Numbered from the stretch's first letter, positions 28,012 through 37,473 are shown. The stretch: DNA of 55,794 bases from Nanobdellati archaeon (GCA_027038505.1 JALVWC010000013.1:1-55794), one strand, 5' to 3'. Numbers and translations are program-made. Notes: generated by a model from the letters alone, not told the origin.

Positions 28012-28239
28012 ACCTCACACCCCTGCTTTCTGGTGTTCTCGAGATCCAAGAGGTACAGCATGATGGAGATAGGTAAGTCTATATCAATAACTCTGCAACA
28101 CAAAATGTTGTTTCTGTCTTAACCATACCCTACAAATTGTGTATCTAGATATATTATTGCACTATATTTATATATAAACATTTTCAGCCTGCGACATCCA
28201 AAATTCTGAGCATATATTGCAGAGGTGACTTAGCATTAT
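28012..28239 (-). promoter_or_regulatory. nrdR-nrdJ promoter region with a palindrome
   Basis: The spacer is AT-rich. TTTATATATAAATATA on the minus strand (about 28160-28176) is a strong TATA-like element, followed on the minus strand by ATATAGTGC, which resembles one half of the bacterial NrdR box. CAACA-CAAAA-TGTTG at 28096-28110 is an inverted repeat that could be an operator. A weaker TATA-like GATATAGA lies near 28075. No full NrdR box pair is recognised. Confidence 0.4.
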
Positions 28240-29733
28240 TCATGATTCGTTCAACATGCTCTCAAGTATCTCCCTAACCTTCTTGGGGTCTGCTCCCCCT
28301 CTCGTCTCTTTCATCACCTGCCCCACAAGAAAGTTTATCGCCTCCTTCCTGCCAGCTTTATAGTCTTCCACCGCGCTTCTGTTTCCTTTCACAACTTTCC
28401 TGATTATCTCTTCCAAGTTTCCAACATCCTTAAGGCTGGGGTATTTATATTTCTCGACTATGACACTCATAGGCTGTTTTTCCTCCACCATCTTTCTGAG
28501 TATCTCTTCGGTGACAACATCGGAGTAGCAGCCATCCTCGTAGGCCTTCACGAGTTCAACCATCCAATTATCGGGTATGCCGGCTTCCCTGTACTTCATG
28601 CTGTGGTAGTTGAGGGTCTTCATCAGCACGAGTGTCCATGTCACAGCATTCTTGACGGACACGCTCCTGCACAGCTTTTCAAAGAGATCGGCAATTTCAA
28701 CATCAGCTGTTAAACTCTCGGCAGTTTTTTCCTTCAGCCCGTACTGCTGCATGAACCTTCTTCTCTTTTCATCCGGGAGTTCCGGAAGATTTCCCCCTAT
28801 CTTTCCGATGAAATTCTCATCGATCTCTATCACGGGAAGATCCGGATCAAATATGTATCCGTATTCCTCTTCCTCCTCCTTCATCCTCAAGCTCTTGCTG
28901 ACACCGACATTCTCATCCCATGCTCTGGTCTCTCTCGAAGGAACACCACCCCTCCTGAAAACGTTCAGCTGCCTGATGACTTCGTAGCTTAACGCTCTTT
29001 CTATCTCCCTGGTTCCTGTTATGTTCTTCAGCTCGACTCTCTCGCCAGCGATGCCGTTATATTCCATGGAGATGTTGGCATCGCTCTTGATTGTTGCCTG
29101 AGTCGTGGAATCATAAACACCGAGATACTCGAGAATTTGAACGAGCTTCTGAAGATATGCTCTGGCTTCTCTCGGGCTGGAGAAGTCGGGCTCCGTGACT
29201 ATCTCCAAGAGAGGTATGCCGGCTCTGTTGTAGTCCACCAGAGTGTATCCATCCCTGTGAACAAGCTTTGCGGGATCCTCCTCTATGTGGATGCGCCTTA
29301 TCCTTATTTTCTTTTTCGAACTATCATCCCCCTCTATCTCCACCCAGCCACCAGACGCTATGGGAATCTCGTACTGGGTTATCTGATAGTTCTTGTTCAT
29401 GTCGGGATAAAAGTATGTTTTTCTTGAGAAGAAGGTTCTTTTTGCTGGATCCGCGTTTAACGCAAGGGCGACCATTATCGCCTGCTCCACCACCCTTTTG
29501 TTGAGCACGGGCTTGGTTCCCGGCATTCCGAGACAGACATCACACACAAGGGTATTGGGAGCGGGCTCCTCCTTCAGGGTAACGGGATTTTTGCAGGAGC
29601 AGAACAACTTTGAGCGAGTTATGAGCTGAACATGCGTCTCAAGTCCGATCCTTACGGTAATATTTTCATTCTTATTGCTCGGAGTGTGCGTTGCTATGTT
29701 CTCTTCCGCTTCAACCCGAGAGGATGAGCTCAT
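28240..29733 (-). CDS. gatB: Asp/Glu-tRNA amidotransferase subunit B
   Basis: GatB binds the misacylated tRNA and phosphorylates its amino acid for amidation by GatA. The 497-residue protein has IGLETHVQL, the zinc cysteines CSCKNP and CDVCLGMPG, YPDMNKNYQITQYE and DYNRAGIPLLEIVTEPD, then the tail domain ending GGADPKKVREILES. About 25 N-terminal polar residues precede the usual start. gatC and gatA are elsewhere in the window (47.4-49.3 kb). In archaea GatCAB usually makes Asn-tRNA, with GatDE used for Gln. Confidence 0.97.
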   Translation of the reverse strand: MSSSSRVEAEENIATHTPSNKNENITVRIGLETHVQLITRSKLFCSCKNPVTLKEEPAPNTLVCDVCLGMPGTKPVLNKRVVEQAIMVALALNADPAKRTFFSRKTYFYPDMNKNYQITQYEIPIASGGWVEIEGDDSSKKKIRIRRIHIEEDPAKLVHRDGYTLVDYNRAGIPLLEIVTEPDFSSPREARAYLQKLVQILEYLGVYDSTTQATIKSDANISMEYNGIAGERVELKNITGTREIERALSYEVIRQLNVFRRGGVPSRETRAWDENVGVSKSLRMKEEEEEYGYIFDPDLPVIEIDENFIGKIGGNLPELPDEKRRRFMQQYGLKEKTAESLTADVEIADLFEKLCRSVSVKNAVTWTLVLMKTLNYHSMKYREAGIPDNWMVELVKAYEDGCYSDVVTEEILRKMVEEKQPMSVIVEKYKYPSLKDVGNLEEIIRKVVKGNRSAVEDYKAGRKEAINFLVGQVMKETRGGADPKKVREILESMLNES

Positions 29734-29833
29734 GATGGAAAAACTGCAGACTCATATTTTTAAAGGTTAGAGGTGTGGGTTGCCGAGAGACCAAGAGAAA
29801 AAATTATTAAACTCTTAACACACAAGTCTGAGC

Positions 29834-30472
29834 ATGCGCGCATTTGTACTGTACGCAAGAAAAGCCACAACAGCTCCGATCTTCTCCCTTAACGATCTCC
29901 CCGGGAGCGGGGGAAGAATGGATCTTGTGGCCAGATGCGTGACTCAGGCGCTCTGGCTCAGCCACAGGTTGAGAGAGAACACAGCTTTCTATGCTGTTCT
30001 CACCGGGCCTCCCGACCCTCCGAAGACGGTTGCCTTCTTTTCCGATAACATGCGGAAGGTGTCACCTGATGAGAGGAATGTTGGTAGCTGGATAAAGAAA
30101 GCTCTGGAAGTGTGGGAGAGAAAGGGCAGAAAAGCTGAAGAGAAGGGCGAGAGCTGGGTAAAAGTTCAGGACGGGATATGGGTTGCGAGGAAGGATGTGG
30201 TGCCGTTGCTCAAAGAGCTTGTGGAGCAGTGCAGCTTCCATCTTTACGTGTTGCATGAGAAAGGAAAGGACATAAGGGAGGTTGAACTCCCCTCCAACAA
30301 TGTGTGCTTCGTGCTTGGTGACCACATAGGGCTGCCGAAGAAAGTGGAAGATTACGTGATGGATAAACTTGGAGCGTGTAAGGTATCTGTCGGGCCCATG
30401 CCATATCTCGCTTCATCCTGCATAACAATAGTGCATAATGAGCTCGACAGGAGAACAGATGAAAATGTCTGA
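29834..30472 (+). CDS. trmY: tRNA pseudouridine-54 N1-methyltransferase, TrmY
   Basis: TrmY (SPOUT class) methylates pseudouridine 54 in the T-loop of archaeal tRNA. The 212-residue protein begins RAFVLYARKATTAP and FSLNDLPGSGGRMDLVARC, and the SAM-binding knot is FVLGDHIGLPKKVE followed by VSVGPMPYLASSCITIVHNELDR. Length and conserved C-terminal Cys/Ser match the family. It is divergent from gatB across a 100-base spacer. Confidence 0.93.
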   Translation: MRAFVLYARKATTAPIFSLNDLPGSGGRMDLVARCVTQALWLSHRLRENTAFYAVLTGPPDPPKTVAFFSDNMRKVSPDERNVGSWIKKALEVWERKGRKAEEKGESWVKVQDGIWVARKDVVPLLKELVEQCSFHLYVLHEKGKDIREVELPSNNVCFVLGDHIGLPKKVEDYVMDKLGACKVSVGPMPYLASSCITIVHNELDRRTDENV

Positions 30473-30532
30473 CCTCGATTTCTAATCCGTTGCTTCCTCA
30501 ATCCCGAAATGTGCTGGAGATTGTCCGCGCTT

Positions 30533-31579
30533 TTACACAACCATCTGAAACACGGCACTCATCGCCTTAAGACTTCCGTAGTAGATGGCGAACGCAATCA
30601 CCATGAATAAGGGTATGTATTTTATCGCAGCTTTAGCATCTCCGTGCTGAATGATCGAAATGAGCATGCTCGCAAAGATTATGTTTATCGAGAGACACAG
30701 AATGGAAAAAAGGGAAAACGCGCCGGTATCAATTTTTGTTGGTTTGAGAGATATGAAACCCCCTCCCATAAATGAAGCCACATCCTGATTAATATTCATC
30801 GTACCCCATGCTGAAGATGAAGTGTTAATCAACACCTTGGATATAGCAAATAGAAACGGAGCCGCAACCACACCTGCAAGAAATATGAACATCATATACA
30901 TCGATACGTTCGACCTTATTTCCCTTTGAAGCACCTCCACATTTCTCAGATCGTTAGCCGTCTCCTCCAGCAGACTGGCTATGGTTCCCCCCGATTTTAA
31001 CCCCTCCAGCAGAAGTTTCACCGTTCTTTCCAACGCTATGGACTTTATCCGTGTGAGCATTTTCCTGAAAGCCTCGCTGACCTCTTCTCCACCGTAAATC
31101 TCAAACGCCACCTTCTTGAACTCGTCAGACAGTTCGCCGAACTCCGGACGGGAGGCAAAGAGAATGGCTCTGTCAATGGTCAGCCCCGACTTTATGTTTG
31201 CCGATATCAGCATGAGTATGTCCGGGAGCACGACCTCCATCCTTTTTCTCCTCGCATCCGCAAGATAGGTGAAAATCAGATATGGCAGGAAGTAACCGAA
31301 CGGAAAAAGAATGCCCATGGGGATTACCGCGAGGTGAAGAGGGACTCCGAATGTGAAGAAGAGTACCGAGGTTTCCACCAAACCTATGAGCCACATGATC
31401 AACATAATTGCACCGCAGAAAGCGCTTTTGTCACCTTCTATTCCTGCATAAGTTTTTTCTCGCTCTATTTTTTTGCGGTAGTTTCTCGGCAGTAGGGAGT
31501 AAACGGTCACCATTGCGTCTGTGATGAGCTGTTTCATATTCAAGCTCTTTTTCCTGAGGAGGAACCTGACCCTTTTCAT
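30533..31579 (-). CDS. Type IV pilus-like membrane platform protein (T2SF), second copy
   Basis: A 348-residue membrane protein with the type II secretion F domain (about 120-240: LPDILMLISANIKSGLTIDRAI and LLLEGLKSGGTIASLLEE) and paired hydrophobic segments before and after it. It resembles archaeal TadC/ArlJ-type proteins that anchor the pilus motor. Its ATG overlaps the stop of the preceding T2SF gene by four bases. The two T2SF genes and the ATPase form one operon. No pilin-like gene (class III signal peptide) is seen nearby. Confidence 0.88.
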   Translation of the reverse strand: MKRVRFLLRKKSLNMKQLITDAMVTVYSLLPRNYRKKIEREKTYAGIEGDKSAFCGAIMLIMWLIGLVETSVLFFTFGVPLHLAVIPMGILFPFGYFLPYLIFTYLADARRKRMEVVLPDILMLISANIKSGLTIDRAILFASRPEFGELSDEFKKVAFEIYGGEEVSEAFRKMLTRIKSIALERTVKLLLEGLKSGGTIASLLEETANDLRNVEVLQREIRSNVSMYMMFIFLAGVVAAPFLFAISKVLINTSSSAWGTMNINQDVASFMGGGFISLKPTKIDTGAFSLFSILCLSINIIFASMLISIIQHGDAKAAIKYIPLFMVIAFAIYYGSLKAMSAVFQMVV

Positions 31580-32439
31580 ATTTTCACCGATGGTCTTTTG
31601 TTCTTCACGACCTGCACGAACATAAACTGGAACGCCACAAGGGTGAAGAGTCCGATGGCAAGCATGCTCTTATCGATAACCATACCGACAAAGGACGACA
31701 AAATCATGAGGAATGTTATGCCGAGGGACGGCACTATTATGCCGAACATCATGTACATGAGGGTCCACGGGTTGAGTTCCTGACCGTATTTTTTGATCGC
31801 TATCAGTTGTTCCCTCATTATCTCGTCCACGACCGCTTCCAGAGATCTTGTCAGATCAGCGCCCGTCTTTACGGCGGTGAGCAACTGCCACAGAGCCCTG
31901 CGGAGAGGTAAGGAGGGGTTCCTCGATATGCTATCTTCCAGCGCCTCAACCTGGCTTTTGCCCGCATTTATGCTCTCGATTATTTTTCTGAACTCCCTCG
32001 AAGCTTCTCCGTAGCCTTCCGAAACTGTAACCATGGCCTGATAAAGAGGCACACCGGCCTTGACCTGAATCAAAAGGTGTCTCAGAGCATAGGGTAAGTC
32101 CTCCTCGATTTTTTTGGCTTTCTTGTACGAAATAAACCTGGGGTAGTAAAGGGATGTGTAAAAGTTCAGGAGGAAGAAAAGCAAAAAGGATATGGCCGCT
32201 ATCTTCATTATCATGGCATCCTGAAGGATGATACCAAGGAGCCCTATTAAAGTCCCGAACATGATGGCTGTGTAAACGCCCTTGTAGAGCGAGACCGCGA
32301 TGTGTTCAACCAGGCTGAGTTTTGATTCCACCCTTGCAAGGTCGGCGTTGAGGTGATAAAATAGAGGTTCGAGCTTCTTGGCAATGGGAAAGAATATTCT
32401 CGCCCTGCTTACAAGCGCTTCCTCGTTGATTCGAGCCAT
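31576..32439 (-). CDS. Type IV pilus-like membrane platform protein (T2SF), first copy
   Basis: A 287-residue membrane protein. A cytoplasmic N-terminus is followed by two helices (about 55-95), the T2SF domain (LPYALRHLLIQVKAGVPLYQAMVTV and LLTAVKTGADLTRSLEAVVDE) and two C-terminal helices. It starts 20 bases downstream of the ATPase gene. Two separate T2SF proteins, rather than one fused TadC/ArlJ, is a common arrangement in archaeal pilus-like loci. Confidence 0.88.
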   Translation of the reverse strand: MARINEEALVSRARIFFPIAKKLEPLFYHLNADLARVESKLSLVEHIAVSLYKGVYTAIMFGTLIGLLGIILQDAMIMKIAAISFLLFFLLNFYTSLYYPRFISYKKAKKIEEDLPYALRHLLIQVKAGVPLYQAMVTVSEGYGEASREFRKIIESINAGKSQVEALEDSISRNPSLPLRRALWQLLTAVKTGADLTRSLEAVVDEIMREQLIAIKKYGQELNPWTLMYMMFGIIVPSLGITFLMILSSFVGMVIDKSMLAIGLFTLVAFQFMFVQVVKNKRPSVKI

Positions 32440-32459
32440 ACACCAACCCCCAAGATACG

Positions 32460-34052
32460 TCAGAGTGTGACCCTCTCGAGTTCTTTCAACAGATCCTCAT
32501 CGAGAAGTTCTTTTGGATCAGCATCTTTCGCTGCCAGATCCACTATTTCGTCCTCGTTTCTGTAATATTCTGCAATGATCTTCCCGATGGTGTTGACGGT
32601 CTTTATTCCGTGTTTCCTGAGCCATTCAAGTATTATCATCTTTCGCTTTATATTCTCGTCTATTTCCTTTTCAGTCATCCCCGCGTAAAGGTTTATCTCC
32701 CTGTATACCCTCCAGCATTTGTTCAGCTTCTTGAAGGTGTCGCTGGCCGCGTTCCACCTGTAAACAGCATTGAGGCCAAGCTCCTTTTCTCCCGGCAGTA
32801 TCTCCACAACCTCCAGAGTTCTTCTGACGCCCATTCTCCTGTGGCGGAACTGCACAACTATGAGATGGAGAGCGCTCAGAACGGAAGGAGGAAGATCCAT
32901 CGGGGGGTTGGTAAGCCTCTTTATCACCTCATCGGCCCTGTCTCCGTGGAAGGTTGCGTATGCGCTGTGCCCCGTCCTTATTGCTTCAAACATCACCTCA
33001 GCCTCCTCTTTCCTTCTTATTTCACCGATTATTATCCTGTCAGGCCTCATCCTGAGGGAGTTAACGAGCAGATCCAGCATGGTAACAGCTCCCCTTCCCT
33101 CGGGATTAGCCTCCCTGCTGGAAAATGGGACCCAGTGCAGGAACTTGGGGAGGTTTATCTCCCTTGTGTCCTCTATGGAGATTATCCTTTGATTTGGAGG
33201 AATGAACGGCAGGAGTGTTGAAAGCATGGATGTTTTACCGGAAGCTGTGCCCCCGGCAACTATTATGTTCATCTCATACTGCATGGCAAGCCAGAGTATG
33301 GCCGCTATCTCGGGGGAAAGAGTGTTGTTATCAATAAGGTGGATTATGGTCCATGGAGAACGGGAAAATTTCCTGATCGTCAGCGTGTTTCCGTGGGTGG
33401 AGATGGGAAAGAGTGTGGCGTTTACCCTATCTCCGGTGGGAAGGTAAGCGTCCATGAGCGGGTGTAGGTTCGTTATCTGTCTCCCAACCCTCCTGCCTAT
33501 CGCCGCAGCGTAATTGTAAATCTTTTCCTCGCTTCCTATCACGATGTTTGTCTTGAGCCAGCCGTACTTTTTGTGATACACCCACACCGGCTCTTTGGAG
33601 GAGTTAACGACTATCTCTTCAAGGTGAGGATCTGCTATAAAAAACTCGATGTCCTCAAGTCCGAGCATCTCGTGGATCAACGTACCGACCAAGATGTTTT
33701 TTTCCTTTTCAGAGAGAGCTGGCAAATAGTTATCTATGAGTTCCATTGCCTTTGCCCTGAACCGCTGCTTTAAGGATGCCACGGCTGAAGGATCAACAAA
33801 CTCTTTGGTTGAGATCTCCACGAGTTTTATGAGCTCCTCCCTTATTGCGTTAAGAATGGCCTTTGTTGCTATATCTATCCGGGGTCTGTTGAGAATGTAA
33901 AGTGGCACATACTCGTGTTTGGTTTCAGCAATCTCCACATCTGCCTCCACACCATCAGCAACGATGGTGTATGACTCTATTATTCTTTCCTTCTTTACCG
34001 GAGTGTGCTTGGTGTTTTTTTCTTTGGTGGACTCTTTACCATCTTTGCTCAT
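32460..34052 (-). CDS. Type II/IV secretion-family motor ATPase
   Basis: A 530-residue hexameric ATPase of the GspE/TadA/ArlI family that powers pilus assembly. Walker A is GGTASGKTS. The Asp box is ISIEDTREINLP, followed by RMRPDRIIIGEIRRKEEAEVM (Walker B region) and the His box TFHGD. The N-terminal part has a charged leader of about 25 residues, then the N-terminal domain with LIHEMLGLEDIEFFIADPHLEEIVVN. It leads an operon with two T2SF proteins. It could equally serve an archaellum-like or adhesion pilus; no arlB or pilin is present to decide. Confidence 0.92.
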   Translation of the reverse strand: MSKDGKESTKEKNTKHTPVKKERIIESYTIVADGVEADVEIAETKHEYVPLYILNRPRIDIATKAILNAIREELIKLVEISTKEFVDPSAVASLKQRFRAKAMELIDNYLPALSEKEKNILVGTLIHEMLGLEDIEFFIADPHLEEIVVNSSKEPVWVYHKKYGWLKTNIVIGSEEKIYNYAAAIGRRVGRQITNLHPLMDAYLPTGDRVNATLFPISTHGNTLTIRKFSRSPWTIIHLIDNNTLSPEIAAILWLAMQYEMNIIVAGGTASGKTSMLSTLLPFIPPNQRIISIEDTREINLPKFLHWVPFSSREANPEGRGAVTMLDLLVNSLRMRPDRIIIGEIRRKEEAEVMFEAIRTGHSAYATFHGDRADEVIKRLTNPPMDLPPSVLSALHLIVVQFRHRRMGVRRTLEVVEILPGEKELGLNAVYRWNAASDTFKKLNKCWRVYREINLYAGMTEKEIDENIKRKMIILEWLRKHGIKTVNTIGKIIAEYYRNEDEIVDLAAKDADPKELLDEDLLKELERVTL

Positions 34053-34079
34053 GTCTCAATATTATGACTCGCCTCTATA

Positions 34080-34532
34080 TTAATGTTTCGAGGACTTCCA
34101 GCCCGATTCGTTTCTCTTCTCCGGGAGTTCTGCTTCGCTTCCTGTTTTTTCCAGCCTTACCCAGACCTGAGCACCGCGCGGAATCTTCACCTCCTGCTTG
34201 TGATCAAACTCCTCGGCGCTTTCAAAAACCCATGCGTACAGCTCCCTTCCTTCGGAGTACTCCTCCAGCTCTTTTTCGTCAACTCTGTGAAGATGCTTGA
34301 ACCGTCTCAGTTCCTCAACGCTGAACGGGCCTTTAACATCCACAAGCTCGGCTTTACCCAACACATTACCTCCGGAAAGAATTATCACATCCCCTCTCAC
34401 GTTCGTCCTTCTCTTCCTGAGTTCCCACTTTTTTATGCCCCTAACTATCATCGAGGCGTACGGCTGTTTGATTATGAGACCACGTTTTTCTTCCGTTTTT
34501 GATTTCTTAATGTACTTGTTTTTTCTCTCCAT
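34080..34532 (-). CDS. ASCH-domain protein
   Basis: A 150-residue protein whose core (about 18-100) fits the ASCH/PUA-like fold: RGLIIKQPYASMIVRGIKKWELRKRRT, RGDVIILSGGNVLGKAELVDV and a later ELYAWVFE strand. ASCH domains bind RNA or modified nucleotides and some hydrolyse N4-acetylcytidine; no activity can be assigned here. ATG 34532 is chosen because upstream in-frame residues overlap the divergent gene's promoter. It shares a 54-base spacer with the acetyltransferase-ABC fusion gene. Confidence 0.75.
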   Translation of the reverse strand: MERKNKYIKKSKTEEKRGLIIKQPYASMIVRGIKKWELRKRRTNVRGDVIILSGGNVLGKAELVDVKGPFSVEELRRFKHLHRVDEKELEEYSEGRELYAWVFESAEEFDHKQEVKIPRGAQVWVRLEKTGSEAELPEKRNESGWKSSKH

Positions 34533-34586
34533 GTGTTCATCTATCAAAAGAAAACTAATTAAATAATTGCACGGGTACATTTTCTC

Positions 34587-36491
34587 ATGGAGCGTGTCAT
34601 CAAGGCAAAGGTAACGAAGCACGAGCTTCCCGAGCACAAGCACAGATGGTTCGGCGTGGTGGAGCTTGACAACGGTCTTTATCTTTACATGTCCGGCATA
34701 GCGGCCTGGTTGTTTGAAGGGGATGCTGTGGAGGTCGTTCTTAAGAACCAGCCGAAAAAGATCTACGGCAGAAATGTTCTGTTATTTGAGGACTACGAAC
34801 TCTACAAAATATACGAGGGGGAGAGAATCAAAGTCTGGGATGTTTTTCGCAAGCACATAGAACTCCCGAGACTGAGCTTTGGCAGGGAGGTTTACAGGTA
34901 CAAGATCCTTGCAAGAGAGGCAATATATGAAAGAGACTTTGAGGCTATAGCCGAGCTTGAACAGTACCATTACGCAAGCGAGAAGAGTAAAGTTGCTCTC
35001 TGGAAATGTTACGATTGCGAAGCGCTGATGGAAGCGAACACAAAACCCCGATGTGAAAACTGTGGCAGCGAGAATGTACACATAGTGGAGATAAAGGGCT
35101 CAACCCCGGCGTCCCGCTTCCTCATATTCGAGCTTTTGGACAGGCAGCCGTACGAACCCGACGTTATAGCTTACGTCAGGGTCGATCCCGCAATTCCTCT
35201 CATGCACAGGAGAGTGGATGGTAAGGTGATAAAAAATATAAGGGAGCGCGTCTTCCCGAAGGAGTGGTTCGAGAATGTGTTCTGGCCGGAGAAGGAGTTT
35301 CCGAAGCTGTTTAGAAAGCTGAGGATGGAGTATTCCCTTAAAATAGCGAGGCACAAATTGTGGGAAAAGGCAAGCGAAGAAGCCATGAGAAAGTGCAACT
35401 CTGCGGCCTCGCGGATTGCAAGGGTTGTGGTGCACCCGGACTACAGGGCTGATGGGATAGGGGTGTGTGCCGTCAGAACTGCCATAGAGTGGATAGCGGA
35501 GAGAAGAATCCCGGAGATGAGGATGAAAAAGCATCTCGTGGAAACGATAGCCCAGATGGCGAGATACAACCCCTTCTTTGAAAAGGCGGGCTTCTACTAC
35601 ATGTGGGATACCGCATCAGGAAGACCGGTGCTGTACTACCCGCTGACCGAGGAAGCGGAACACTACATAAAATCCTTCCTCACGGAGGACGAGATCGCGA
35701 AGAAGCACAAGGGCAGGCTGTGTGTTTCGCGCTACGGAAAGGTCAGGGAGATGGAGAAGCTCAGATTCATCAACGTCTCCAAGCTGTTCCGGAGTGTGCT
35801 TGACCTTGAGGGGCTGAACGATGATATCAAGGAAGTGCTGTCATCATTCGGTGTGAAGCAGAGGGTGGTGGAGAGGTATGTTTTCAGGAATGTCAACCTC
35901 GAGATCGGGCCGGGGGAAGTAGTGGCGGTGGTCGGAGCGAGCGGAGCGGGCAAAACAACATTGCTGAGACTCATAATTGGAGCTGCCCTCGGGATCAAGG
36001 ATAAGGCCTACCTCCCGACCAGCGGAAAAATCGAGGCATCGGTGCCAGAAATCGCAGCGATAATACCCGCAGAAATCGAGCCCGATATTGATGAAGAGAA
36101 AAGCATTCTCGAACAGGTTTATGAGGTGTGCGGAGACATACACCTGGCTGTTGAAGTGTTGAACAAAGCAGGAATTTCCGACGCGGTGCTTTTCAGAGCA
36201 AGATACAGCGAGCTCTCCACCGGCCAGAAGGAGAGATTTCGCCTTGCTCTGTGTCTTGCAAAGAAACCAAGTTTAATGCTCGTGGACGAATTTGCAGCAC
36301 ACCTTGATGAAATCACAGCCATGCGCGTGGCCAGAAAAATATCGCAGCTCGTGAGGGAAGCGGGCATAACTCTGATAGCGGTGACGCACAGAAAGGAAGT
36401 AATAGATGCCCTTGCTCCCGACAGGATTTTGTATGTGGGGTATGGGGGTGTGACAGAAGCTTCTTCCGAACCATCCCGGGGTTCCCAATGA
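34587..36491 (+). CDS. Zinc-ribbon / acetyltransferase-like / ABC ATPase fusion
   Basis: A 634-residue soluble multidomain protein of the COG2401 type (ABC ATPase fused to a predicted acetyltransferase). Residues about 1-120 are an N-terminal domain. A zinc ribbon (CYDCEAL...CENCGSEN) lies near 145-165. A GNAT-like region contains IARVVVHPDYRADGIGVCAVRTAIEWI and FFEKAGFYYM. The ABC domain (about 425-620) has Walker A GASGAGKTT, signature ELSTGQKERF, Walker B LMLVDEFAAHLD and a switch His in AVTHRK. There are no membrane helices, so it is not a transporter. Biological role is unknown. Confidence 0.88.
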   Translation: MERVIKAKVTKHELPEHKHRWFGVVELDNGLYLYMSGIAAWLFEGDAVEVVLKNQPKKIYGRNVLLFEDYELYKIYEGERIKVWDVFRKHIELPRLSFGREVYRYKILAREAIYERDFEAIAELEQYHYASEKSKVALWKCYDCEALMEANTKPRCENCGSENVHIVEIKGSTPASRFLIFELLDRQPYEPDVIAYVRVDPAIPLMHRRVDGKVIKNIRERVFPKEWFENVFWPEKEFPKLFRKLRMEYSLKIARHKLWEKASEEAMRKCNSAASRIARVVVHPDYRADGIGVCAVRTAIEWIAERRIPEMRMKKHLVETIAQMARYNPFFEKAGFYYMWDTASGRPVLYYPLTEEAEHYIKSFLTEDEIAKKHKGRLCVSRYGKVREMEKLRFINVSKLFRSVLDLEGLNDDIKEVLSSFGVKQRVVERYVFRNVNLEIGPGEVVAVVGASGAGKTTLLRLIIGAALGIKDKAYLPTSGKIEASVPEIAAIIPAEIEPDIDEEKSILEQVYEVCGDIHLAVEVLNKAGISDAVLFRARYSELSTGQKERFRLALCLAKKPSLMLVDEFAAHLDEITAMRVARKISQLVREAGITLIAVTHRKEVIDALAPDRILYVGYGGVTEASSEPSRGSQ

Positions 36492-36549
36492 AGGAGGAGA
36501 GAAAGATGCTCAAATTCCCATCCGATTCCTCCTGATTCACACTAACTTC

Positions 36550-37131
36550 CTATTTGCGTTTCTTAAGCACCACTTTCTTGTACCAGAGATACCAGTAAAG
36601 AACTATAGTCCCCGTGAGTCCCCACCTCCAGAGGTGGATGTGCACAACCTCCATGACTTTGATCCCGTAAGCCACGCCCACCAGTATCGTTGTCACCAGC
36701 CTTATAAGATTCGCCGCTGTGATAACGAGAGCTCCTGCAAGAATTGCCGTGATTCTGTCCTTCCAGGAGGCATCTGGAGTTGCGATAACAAGCCCGCACA
36801 CCGCCATGAAGGACTTCCACCCGGTGCAGTCTCTTATTATCTCTATTCTCATCCCGTTGATATAGATGGAAATACCGTCGTGTACGGCATTAAATCCGAG
36901 AAGATTTAGCACCGTGATTACCATCCCTGCGGTTATTTCCTGTAGCGATGTCATATCAACATTCATCCAGATAATAAGATGCATGGGCAGAGCCACGCAT
37001 GTAAACTTCAAAAGAAACACGAGGGCTTCGTAGAGTTTTCTGTCCCTTCTCGAAAGTTTCCTTACAAATCTGCGGTGTGCTCTTCTTTTCTCCCTTACAA
37101 ACGCTTTTATGGAGCGGAGCACATCCCCCAT
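36550..37131 (-). CDS. Archaeosortase/exosortase-family protease-transpeptidase
   Basis: A 193-residue membrane protein with about five hydrophobic helices after a basic N-terminus. The family triad is present: Cys102 in IIRDCTGWKS, Arg144 in AANLIRLV and His166 in VVHIHLWRW. Archaeosortases cleave C-terminal sorting signals (such as PGF-CTERM) and attach surface proteins to lipid. No C-terminal sorting tail is visible in this window because the only large secreted protein (1-2011) is truncated at its C-terminus. It is 82 bases downstream of a small zinc protein and converges with the ABC fusion gene. Confidence 0.88.
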   Translation of the reverse strand: MGDVLRSIKAFVREKRRAHRRFVRKLSRRDRKLYEALVFLLKFTCVALPMHLIIWMNVDMTSLQEITAGMVITVLNLLGFNAVHDGISIYINGMRIEIIRDCTGWKSFMAVCGLVIATPDASWKDRITAILAGALVITAANLIRLVTTILVGVAYGIKVMEVVHIHLWRWGLTGTIVLYWYLWYKKVVLKKRK

Positions 37132-37213
37132 ATCCAGAAATGTGGAAGGTCAAATATAAAGGGGTTATGCTGGTGTGTAGCGCGAACTCTCCGCCGAATT
37201 CCTCATTGGAACT

Positions 37214-37339
37214 TCAGCTCGCCACGAACATTTTCAGTCCACAACACTCCGGCGGAGAATTAAATGCATGCTCCTCCTTCTCCACGTGCTGCTCCACAAT
37301 CCTGCCACACTTCGTACACACATACTTCTTTTTTGCCAT
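37214..37339 (-). CDS. Small zinc-ribbon-like protein, 41 residues
   Basis: A short frame from ATG 37339 to TGA 37214-37216 encodes a 41-residue basic protein. Two cysteine pairs are visible: YVCTKCGRI at about 7-13 and ECCGLKM at about 32-38, separated by a His/Glu-rich stretch. This is the pattern of a compact rubredoxin-like or zinc-ribbon fold. It lies between the TrmB-type gene and the archaeosortase on the same strand. Function unknown. Confidence 0.7.
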   Translation of the reverse strand: MAKKKYVCTKCGRIVEQHVEKEEHAFNSPPECCGLKMFVAS

Positions 37340-37473
37340 AGATCTAATAATGATCAAAGGACGCATATAAAGCTTCGTGCTGATATATCAAGATATGCAG
37401 AAAGAGATGCGCAAAACTTTCCGAGTTTCAGTGTATCGCTAAAAAGGGGGAAAATACACGGAAAGCGGAAGCG

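Noticed and set aside
34533-34643. Longer N-terminus for the ASCH protein
   Set aside because: It would overlap the divergent gene's start and adds residues unlike the domain.
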